The notes beneath the pieces are model-generated. The model was not told the origin of the DNA. It ran no database searches and saw only the letters and a program-made list of their open reading frames with translations. Shown one piece after another: positions 1 to 5,768 of a stretch of 6,577 nucleotides of DNA. Positions within the stretch are counted from its first letter, which is position 1. Every line of letters begins with the position of its first letter. Source of the DNA: an uncultured Opitutia bacterium (GTDB lineage: Bacteria > Verrucomicrobiota > Verrucomicrobiia > Opitutales > UBA953); contig CAJBPJ010000288.1 of the NCBI GenBank assembly GCA_903957465.1, positions 1-6,577 of the forward strand, in the 5' to 3' direction. The translations under genes were made by a program, and so were the position numbers.

Positions 1-248
1 CCCCGGGTCGCTTCACCGGACTCGCCGTTTTTGCAGTGATGGCTATCGGTCTGGGTATTGCGCAAATTATTTCCCATCGAACAGTCATCGATGCCATCCG
101 CCGTGCGCGTGCAGAACTTGAGGGTGCGCGGTTGCTCGACGGGCACCCTCAAAACGAAATTTCTGACGCGCTCGAAGCTGCCCGCCTTGAGCACCTTGCT
201 CTTTCCGCTAAACGAACCATCTGGGGCGCACTCCGTCCGCGCAACTAA
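1..248 (+). CDS. C-terminal end of an unrecognised membrane-associated protein (5' end outside window)
   Basis: The reading frame is open from the left edge (first full codon at base 3) to a TAA at 246-248, giving 81 residues of a protein that starts outside the window. An in-frame GTG at 36 and ATG at 39 lie inside a hydrophobic stretch and are unlikely to be real starts. Residues about 5-23 (GLAVFAVMAIGLGIAQII) form one probable membrane helix. The remaining ~55 residues are rich in Ala, Leu, Arg and Glu, with helical, amphipathic character, and end in a basic tail (GALRPRN), so this end is probably cytoplasmic or membrane-peripheral. I do not recognise the family and assign no function. 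It converges on the transglutaminase-like gene with 6 bases between stop codons, and no hairpin terminator is visible there. The frame and stop are clear; the identity is not. Confidence 0.6.
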   Translation, partial: PGRFTGLAVFAVMAIGLGIAQIISHRTVIDAIRRARAELEGARLLDGHPQNEISDALEAARLEHLALSAKRTIWGALRPRN

Positions 249-254
249 TCGAGA

Positions 255-2288
255 TTATTTCTTTGGGGGTTCAACAGGCGCTGGCTTATCTTTTTCAAAT
301 ACACGCTCCGCTTCTACCAGTTCAGGTTTAGCGGACTTACCAAGACGCTTCAAAGCAGCTATGCGCAAACTGTGTACCGCTGCATAAAGTTCATCGGGCT
401 GTGGTTTACCCTTTTTGTCCAACGACCAGCGCGGGATACCTACCCGTACGAGCTCACCGAACATGCTACCTGCCCATTCGGCTGTCTGCTTCGGCTCAGC
501 GTCCCGTAAAGCCTGTAGACGGGCTGTAACACGCGCAATGGCGGCACTGCGAGGCTTACCTTTTAATTGATCGGCAGCGACAACCGCTTCACGGGCAGCC
601 TGCAATGAGGCAGGGAGTCCATCGACCTTGATGTCATATTTCGCCAAGAGACCATCCGTTATCTTGGAATCATAGATAATTTTCATTTGAGCACGCCGAG
701 CAATTTCCCCGCGCAATGCCTGCCGCGTCTCTGTGGGACTAACACCTGCTTTAAATAATCGTTCAAACATCTCTCGGGTTAGTTGGTCCGCTGTAAGTTT
801 GGCGATACTCGCCCCACGATCGGATTTTCCGAGAGCACTACCTCCACCCAACTTAGCAAAATCCGTGTCAGCTGAAAGTTTCTCCGCAACCTCGATTTGC
901 GAATTGGGCGTCAGCAACATCGCATCCATCTCCGTCAATAAACGTGCGGCCTCTGGACCATTATCGACCATTTGGGATAGCACCTTCCATAAACTCAATT
1001 CGTAAGGGTTCACTTGCAGCGACTGACGAATGTACCGATCGCGCTTCAAAGTGTCAGTTTGAGCCATTGCAAACCAACCTAAGATACGCCCGCGCTGAAA
1101 ACGGTCTAGGCCGAGGTTCATGGCCTGGACGAGCGCAACGCAATTAACTGCATGTCGCGCTTCAAACGGTTCAAACTGGGGCAACTCTGGGCTAACCACA
1201 GAAACTTCGAGACCGGAGATGCTTTGGCCGATACCAAAAGTCCAAGCATTGTTTTTCTCATTCCAGCCGTATTCGGCATAGGCACGGTGGCCAGGCTGCG
1301 GACAACCATGGGTAGGCTGACCGAGGGCACGACGGAACATGTCTCCCATTGTCGATAGTCGTCCACAGACTCCCCCGTCTTCCCAAATGCGCGGCAGCGA
1401 GCTTGGATTCCAATTACTCGTCTTATACTTAATGGCCGGTACGCGATCGTAGTCCCAAGAATAACGACCGTAGCCGATAATACCGGAACCTAGACCCGCT
1501 ACCTGACCCCAATAACGATCCCAAATCCACTCACATTCTGCAGCGGAGACTGTAGTCTGAAACCATGTCATCAACGGCCACGGAGCTTTAGCGGTCGGAA
1601 AAATAGGCCAGGCTAATTTACTCCCAGCAGGTTTCGGCGATTCTAATTTCGCAATCATCCAAACAATAAAATCTGGTACACTCTGATGAAGCCTCTCGGG
1701 ATAGGTACCGGAGGCAATCGCGACCTGATTCCAGAAACCCTTATCTTTAGCCTCTGCCGGATTCACGTTCGCAGCTTTTAATGCCTCCGCAGTATTCTCC
1801 ATCACTGTCAGGTATGACGTGTTACTCGACTTCATCCATGCGGCGACCTTAAGGACCACCGGTGACCACTCTGTTTTTGGTTTTTCTGAAGGCTTACTAA
1901 ATTTTTCTCCCAAAGAAGCACCGAGTAACAAGTGCGCATACTTATCTGCAAGTTTTGGATCTAAGCGTCGACGCAGCACATCTAAGTTTTCTGCGTACAC
2001 CGCTGGCATCGGGTGCTTCGCAAAAAGTAAACCAGTGTGAATGTCGGGGTGTGATTCGACCCAATTCCAAAATTCCGGAGACAACGGTGCGGCGACGCGC
2101 GCGGCCGCATTGGCATTCTGAATAAATATGTTTACCGCAGGATCTGCAAATTTCGGGAGCTTGGCAGAAATATTTGGCGAAGCCGCGATTGGCGCTGATT
2201 CGGCAGCTAATAGCGAATGAAGGGTTGTTACGCCAGCGCTGCGACCAGCCATCAAGCCAATGAATAGCACGCCCAAGATTCGGTACAT
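255..2288 (-). CDS. Exported protein with transglutaminase-like Cys/His core
   Basis: Predicted 677-residue protein. I chose the ATG at 2288 because it opens with a signal-peptide-like segment (MYRILGVLFIGLMAG, then small residues). An in-frame TTG at 2324 would add 12 partly acidic residues and spoil that signal, although an AAGG lies 6 bases before it. The central segment (about 255-365 in this numbering) carries the strongest family signal: Trp/Tyr-rich sequence, then GGVCG with Cys308, then GCPQPGHRAYAEY with His334. This matches the Cys-His order of transglutaminase-like domains (papain-like fold: protein crosslinking, or amide hydrolysis in many bacterial members). No Asp is evident where the third catalytic residue normally falls. 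Residues about 375-450 look like paired helices of TPR type (YIRQSLQVNPYELSLWKVL). The tail is Lys/Pro-rich (KDKPAPVEPPKK). The likely site is periplasm or cell envelope. The substrate is unknown, and the domain call rests on motifs only. Confidence 0.72.
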   Translation of the reverse strand: MYRILGVLFIGLMAGRSAGVTTLHSLLAAESAPIAASPNISAKLPKFADPAVNIFIQNANAAARVAAPLSPEFWNWVESHPDIHTGLLFAKHPMPAVYAENLDVLRRRLDPKLADKYAHLLLGASLGEKFSKPSEKPKTEWSPVVLKVAAWMKSSNTSYLTVMENTAEALKAANVNPAEAKDKGFWNQVAIASGTYPERLHQSVPDFIVWMIAKLESPKPAGSKLAWPIFPTAKAPWPLMTWFQTTVSAAECEWIWDRYWGQVAGLGSGIIGYGRYSWDYDRVPAIKYKTSNWNPSSLPRIWEDGGVCGRLSTMGDMFRRALGQPTHGCPQPGHRAYAEYGWNEKNNAWTFGIGQSISGLEVSVVSPELPQFEPFEARHAVNCVALVQAMNLGLDRFQRGRILGWFAMAQTDTLKRDRYIRQSLQVNPYELSLWKVLSQMVDNGPEAARLLTEMDAMLLTPNSQIEVAEKLSADTDFAKLGGGSALGKSDRGASIAKLTADQLTREMFERLFKAGVSPTETRQALRGEIARRAQMKIIYDSKITDGLLAKYDIKVDGLPASLQAAREAVVAADQLKGKPRSAAIARVTARLQALRDAEPKQTAEWAGSMFGELVRVGIPRWSLDKKGKPQPDELYAAVHSLRIAALKRLGKSAKPELVEAERVFEKDKPAPVEPPKK

Positions 2289-2348
2289 AATCCCAAAACT
2301 AAGCCATAACTCGTCAGGCTCCAATAAGAACCTTGCCGAGACCTCCGC

Positions 2349-2426
2349 TGGTCGGGCTGGTGAGATTTGAACTCACGACCCCTTGCACCCTAAGCAAGTG
2401 CGCTAGCCAGACTGCGCTACAGCCCG
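2349..2426 (-). tRNA. tRNA-Pro, anticodon AGG, CCA end encoded
   Basis: On the minus strand a complete 78-nt cloverleaf can be drawn. The acceptor stem CGGGCTG/CAGCCCG is 7 bp. The D stem GCGC/GCGC has a 10-nt loop containing GG. The anticodon stem CTTGC/GCAAG encloses the loop TTAGGGT; the variable loop is 5 nt; the T stem GTGAG/CTCAC encloses TTCAAAT. The discriminator is A73, followed by an encoded CCA (2351-2349). The C1-G72 pair plus A73 is typical of bacterial tRNA-Pro, and G36-G37 fits TrmD methylation. The loop places A34-G35-G36 as anticodon AGG, reading CCU directly and CCU/CCC/CCA if A34 is deaminated to inosine. Bacterial proline tRNAs normally carry GGG, TGG or CGG, so AGG is unusual. 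The gene sits between the helicase and the exported protein, on the same strand as both. Confidence 0.95.
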
Positions 2427-2442
2427 ATAGCGGAGACCTAAC

Positions 2443-2471
2443 TTGAAACAGGGACAGCCCCGTAAAGTCAA
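2443..2471 (-). promoter_or_regulatory. Possible sigma-70-type promoter of the tRNA-Pro gene
   Basis: On the minus strand TTGACT (2471-2466, 5 of 6 matches to TTGACA) is followed after exactly 17 bases by TTTCAA (2448-2443, only 3 of 6 matches to TATAAT). Transcription would start near 2436, about 10 bases before the mature tRNA 5' end. The -35 match and spacing are good, but the -10 is poor. Read-through from the helicase gene about 100 bases upstream is an alternative source of the tRNA. Confidence 0.33.
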
Positions 2472-2529
2472 GGGATGAAGCAATGGCTCAGCCCTTGCCC
2501 GGGCTTCTTAGTGACTGAAGAGGGCCGAC

Positions 2530-3885
2530 TTAGCTACGGCCGCGACCTGCGGAACGACGGGCTAAGAAGCCACCACCGCCGCCGCCACTCGAACCCCCGC
2601 CTTGCGGGCGGCCACCATGCCATTGACCTGGCTTACGCTCGGGCGGCCGGGCTTTCTGCTCGGCTTCACGGCGACCATGGCCAGGTCCACGCATATGGCG
2701 CTGACGGGGTGCGGTGTCTTCAGACTTCTGACTAAAGGCTTGGCGAGTAGCTTCTTCAAAATTGAAACCTTCGGGGCGCTGTAATGGCGGGAGTGCTTTC
2801 CCAACCATGCGCTCGAGACGACGGAGATCTCCGCGGTCTTCGGACGTAATAAAGGTAACAGCTTTACCGGTTGCACCCGCGCGACCTGTACGGCCGATAC
2901 GGTGAACGTAATCTTCGAGCTGATCGGGGAAGTCGAAATTCACGACGTGGGTGATGCCATCGACGTCAATACCCCGCGAAGCGATATCGGTAGCCACGAG
3001 CACACGCACTTGTCCTGACTTAAATGATTCGAGCGCACGTTGACGTTGGCTCTGCGAACGATTGGCATGAATAGCCATCGATTCGACACCCGCAGCTGCA
3101 AGTTTCCGACAAATACGGTCGGCACCATGCTTGGTACGACTAAAGACCAGAACGGTATCCCAACCAGGCTGAGCTAAAAGATGCGTGAGCATCGCCTGCT
3201 TCAGGTTATGCGGACACTCGTAAAGTGTCTGTTCAACGAGCTCTGCAGGATTTGAACGACGACCGACTTCCACGAGCTTAGGACTCTTTTGGAATTCGGA
3301 AGTAAGTTGTTCAATCTCTTTGGAAAGCGTAGCCGAGAACATCAATGTCTGACGGTCCTTGGGAAGTCCGCGAACAATCCGACGGATCGATGGAAGGAAA
3401 CCCATGTCGAGCATGCGGTCGGCTTCATCTAACACGAGAACTTCGCAGTCGCGAAAATCGCCATGACCTTGCGATGCGAGGTCAAGCAAGCGACCGGGTG
3501 TCGCTACGAGCAAATCACAACCCGCACGCAGTGCGGAAATTTGGGAACGCTCGCCGACGCCACCGTAAACAATCGCAACGGCGAGCGGCAAGTGGCGTGA
3601 GTATGCCCGGACATTTTGCTCAATCTGCACAACCAGCTCACGCGTTGGCGCTAAAATCAGTGCACGAACCGCACCACGCTCAGCCTTACCTTTCGCAAGG
3701 CGCGTAAGCAATGGGAGCGTAAAGGCTGCCGTCTTACCTGTACCCGTCTGAGCGATGCCGATCACATCGACACCCGACAAAACAACAGGGATGGCAGCGC
3801 CTTGAATGGGCGTAGGCACGGTGTACCCTGCCTCGGCAACAGCGCGAAGTACTGATTCATGCAGACCTAACTTATCAAACGTCAT
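2530..3885 (-). CDS. rhlE: RhlE-like DEAD-box ATP-dependent RNA helicase
   Basis: Complete 451-residue cytoplasmic helicase that unwinds RNA duplexes using ATP; family members act in ribosome assembly, RNA decay and cold adaptation. All family motifs are present: Q motif (FDKLGL...PTPIQ, 3-28), Walker A AQTGTGKT (45-52), PTREL (80-84), TPGR (129-132), DEAD (153-156), SAT (184-186), VFSR (247-250), ATDIASRGID (298-307) and HRIGRTGRAG (328-337). The opening FDKLGL-x5-LRAVAEAGY and the phrase AIHANRSQSQRQRALESFKSG point to the RhlE branch. After the core comes a ~90-residue basic, low-complexity tail ending in a glycine run (about 429-439) and RRSAGRGRS, an RNA-binding-like extension common in this family. 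The ATG at 3885 has no Shine-Dalgarno sequence but starts exactly at the Q-motif lead-in. It lies 47 bases after the small transporter gene on the same strand. The helicase call is certain; RhlE rather than another DEAD-box branch is probable. Confidence 0.93.
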   Translation of the reverse strand: MTFDKLGLHESVLRAVAEAGYTVPTPIQGAAIPVVLSGVDVIGIAQTGTGKTAAFTLPLLTRLAKGKAERGAVRALILAPTRELVVQIEQNVRAYSRHLPLAVAIVYGGVGERSQISALRAGCDLLVATPGRLLDLASQGHGDFRDCEVLVLDEADRMLDMGFLPSIRRIVRGLPKDRQTLMFSATLSKEIEQLTSEFQKSPKLVEVGRRSNPAELVEQTLYECPHNLKQAMLTHLLAQPGWDTVLVFSRTKHGADRICRKLAAAGVESMAIHANRSQSQRQRALESFKSGQVRVLVATDIASRGIDVDGITHVVNFDFPDQLEDYVHRIGRTGRAGATGKAVTFITSEDRGDLRRLERMVGKALPPLQRPEGFNFEEATRQAFSQKSEDTAPRQRHMRGPGHGRREAEQKARPPERKPGQWHGGRPQGGGSSGGGGGGFLARRSAGRGRS

Positions 3886-3897
3886 GCCGCACCGTGA

Positions 3898-3934
3898 GCA
3901 CCGAAAGTGCCTGGGGCGAGAGCAATCGGCACTT
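3898..3934 (-). terminator. Possible weak hairpin between small subunit gene and helicase
   Basis: On the minus strand AAGTGCC (3934-3928), overlapping the stop codon of the small gene, pairs perfectly with GGCACTT (3911-3905) across a 16-base loop and is followed by TTTCGG. A competing smaller hairpin, GCAC (3910-3907) with GTGC (3901-3898) and a 5-base loop, shares part of the same arm. The stem is short, the loop large and the T tract only three bases, so strong rho-independent termination is doubtful. It may only reduce read-through into the helicase gene. Confidence 0.25.
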
Positions 3935-4088
3935 AACGCTTGGTTAGGTCTTCCCGTTCAATCGGCTCAACGTGGGCTAAATGGTCCGGATTCTTCTTTC
4001 CGCTTAAGACCTTCCAAAGACACCAAACGAAGAGGTAGGTAACAGAACCAACCGAGACTGCCATGAAGAGTATGCCTGTAGACGTCAT
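3933..4088 (-). CDS. Small single-pass membrane protein, MetS-like accessory subunit of the adjacent transporter
   Basis: ATG at 4088 to TAA at 3935-3933 encodes 51 residues. The protein begins MTSTGILFMAVSVGSVTYLF, continues VWCLWKVLSGKK, and ends in a charged tail of about 20 residues containing HVEPIEREDLTKR. Residues about 4-28 make one membrane helix with a short N-terminus; the KK pair after it suggests a cytoplasmic C-terminus. The start lies 3 bases after the transporter stop (TAA TTT ATG), which suggests translational coupling, as no Shine-Dalgarno is visible. Short one-helix proteins encoded directly behind bacterial sodium-coupled (NSS) amino-acid transporters are known as MetS-type small subunits, after MetPS of Corynebacterium, where both parts are needed for methionine and alanine uptake. 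Length, topology and position fit that group; sequence resemblance is judged by eye, and the 20-residue charged tail seems long. The substrate is not implied by the resemblance. The gene is confident, the role probable. Confidence 0.8.
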   Translation of the reverse strand: MTSTGILFMAVSVGSVTYLFVWCLWKVLSGKKNPDHLAHVEPIEREDLTKR

Positions 4089-4091
4089 AAA

Positions 4092-5690
4092 TTAGCGAGA
4101 TTGACGGGACCAGCGCCGGCCCGCGAGGTGGATAAGCAGGGAGGAAAAGACCACAAAGACCAACAGGAAGAGAGCTGTCAATCGGGCGACGTGGCTTGCG
4201 GGATGCGTTTCGCTTCCAACTAAATCAAGGATCTGTTCCGTTGGCGTAAAGGCAGCATCGGCAAAACTCAAATTCCAGCCAGCAACATTACGTAGAACAA
4301 ACATGCTGAATATGACCGTTAAGAATACCGGCGACACCCAACGCAGGACGTGACGGAATATTCTCGGCACTTGGATATCGGCACCATGGTGCAGTTGCTG
4401 CCATCCACGCTCGGTCCCAAGACCTAAGTTAAAGACATAGATAAGTAAGGTGCCTTGAAGGAAGATGCCAATATCGCCAATCCAGAAGTCGACAGTCGAG
4501 AGAGCTTTCAAGTCGCGGCTAAACCAAACCACGAGCAAACAACCTGCAGCTGTAATTAAACCCAGCAAGGCAACCGAACGGCGGCGATCCAACCCGAGGC
4601 CTTCCTCCAAGAAGGCAATCCCTGGCTGAAGCATCGAAAGCGACGAAGTGATAGCAGCGATAAAAAGCAGGGTGAAAAAGAGTCCGCCAAAAATATGACC
4701 GCCCGGCATGCCCGCAAAAACTTGGGGTAACACATTAAACCCTAAAGCAAATGTGCCACCCGCAACCGCCGACGCACCTAAGAAGGCAAAGGCAGCTGGC
4801 ACTGTGATTAAGCCGCCGAGCGCAACTTCGCAGAACTCGTTCGCAGCCGTGGCAGTCAAACCGCTGAGCGCCACATCGTCCTTAGGCTTCAAGTAACTGG
4901 CATACGTAATGATAACGCCAAATCCAACTGAGAGTGTGAAGAATATCTGGGAAGCGGCTTTGAGCCAAACCCCAGGATTAGAGAGACCTTTGGCGATATC
5001 AGTCGGGTTCCACATATACCCTAGGCCATTCCAAATACTTAACTCGGGCTTAGTGGGATCGGGCGTACCCAATGTCATCACGCGCGCCAATAAAACTAAG
5101 GCGATGATGATTAAGAGAGGCATTCCCCAATTACAGATAAACTCAATCCCCTTAGAAAGTCCTCGGTAAATGATGATAAAGTTTAAAACGAAAACGCCGG
5201 CGAAGAACCAAAATGGGGAGCCTAAAGAGAAGACAGCGCCATCACTTGCTTGACCCGTAAATGTACTAAAAAAATCACCGAAAGCAGGAGCGCCCTTGAG
5301 GTCGAGATTACCCGAGAAACTATGCCAAGCATAACCAAGGCACCACGATTCGATAACAACGTAGTAAAAGTATACGCCGACCGGCACAATAAACCCGAGT
5401 AAACCAAGATACTTACCCCAGGGCTTACGCAAGATGGAGTGGAAGATGCCAGGCGAAGAGTTGAAGCCTTGAGAGCCACCAAATCGACCTAAAGTCCACT
5501 CTGCCCAACAAATAGGTAAGCCGACGACTAAGAGTGAGATAAAGTATGCGATGAGAAAGGCACCACCACCCGTCTCCTTATCAGCAACAAGCCCTGGGAA
5601 TCGCAGGAAATTACCGAGGCCGACTGCACTGCCAGCAACGGCCATGATGACACCGAGTTTTGATCCCCACGCTTCCTTAGGTTGACTCAT
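4092..5690 (-). CDS. LeuT-type sodium-coupled amino-acid transporter (NSS family)
   Basis: Predicted 532-residue inner-membrane symporter with 12 likely helices, importing an amino acid with Na+. I chose the ATG at 5690 because it gives MSQPKEAWGSK, the usual family N-terminus; an in-frame TTG at 5738 would add 16 atypical residues. Helix 1 has AGSAVGLGNFLRFP (19-32), with numbering equal to LeuT. Helix 3 has VYFYYVVIESW (106-116). Helix 6 has the unwound-segment motif FFTLSVGFG (250-258), followed by ITYASYLKPKDD. Helix 8 has AAITSS (345-350). Sodium-site equivalents are all present: Gly20, Ala22, Val23, Asn27, Thr252, Asn284, Ala345, Thr348, Ser349. LeuT Asn21 is Ser21 here, as in many bacterial relatives. 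The last helix (about 502-521) ends in a basic tail, RRWSRQSR. It follows aspS by 78 bases and is coupled to the small membrane gene downstream. No strong promoter or Shine-Dalgarno is visible. Family certain; substrate unknown, probably a neutral amino acid. Confidence 0.94.
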   Translation of the reverse strand: MSQPKEAWGSKLGVIMAVAGSAVGLGNFLRFPGLVADKETGGGAFLIAYFISLLVVGLPICWAEWTLGRFGGSQGFNSSPGIFHSILRKPWGKYLGLLGFIVPVGVYFYYVVIESWCLGYAWHSFSGNLDLKGAPAFGDFFSTFTGQASDGAVFSLGSPFWFFAGVFVLNFIIIYRGLSKGIEFICNWGMPLLIIIALVLLARVMTLGTPDPTKPELSIWNGLGYMWNPTDIAKGLSNPGVWLKAASQIFFTLSVGFGVIITYASYLKPKDDVALSGLTATAANEFCEVALGGLITVPAAFAFLGASAVAGGTFALGFNVLPQVFAGMPGGHIFGGLFFTLLFIAAITSSLSMLQPGIAFLEEGLGLDRRRSVALLGLITAAGCLLVVWFSRDLKALSTVDFWIGDIGIFLQGTLLIYVFNLGLGTERGWQQLHHGADIQVPRIFRHVLRWVSPVFLTVIFSMFVLRNVAGWNLSFADAAFTPTEQILDLVGSETHPASHVARLTALFLLVFVVFSSLLIHLAGRRWSRQSR

Positions 5691-5768
5691 GGAATTTAAA
5701 CATGAGCAGACGACACGAGAGAGCAACCCTGCATACAAGGCGCGACCTTACACTATCTTTACACAGAC

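Noticed and set aside
1118..1366. 82-codon minus-strand open frame in another frame of the transglutaminase-like gene
   Set aside because: It overlaps the Cys/His core of the real gene out of frame and shows no family signal.
2490..2505. AGCCC...GGGCT hairpin downstream of the helicase gene, considered as a terminator
   Set aside because: Only 5 bp with a 6-base loop and no T tract on the minus-strand side, so it does not support rho-independent termination.
2560..2605. GC-rich repetitive stretch considered as a repeat element
   Set aside because: It is explained by the glycine-rich C-terminal tail of the RhlE-like helicase.
3345..3707. 120-codon plus-strand open frame
   Set aside because: Antisense to the conserved helicase core; the composition (Arg/His-rich, low hydrophobicity) is typical of a shadow frame.
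5677..5703. Upstream mini-ORF of 8 codons plus stop overlapping the transporter start (ATG at 5703)
   Set aside because: Too short to separate from chance, with no ribosome binding site and no biased amino-acid content suggesting attenuation.
5691..5738. Longer transporter N-terminus from a TTG at 5738
   Set aside because: The extra 16 residues are unlike the family; the ATG at 5690 gives the usual short N-terminus and LeuT-equal numbering.
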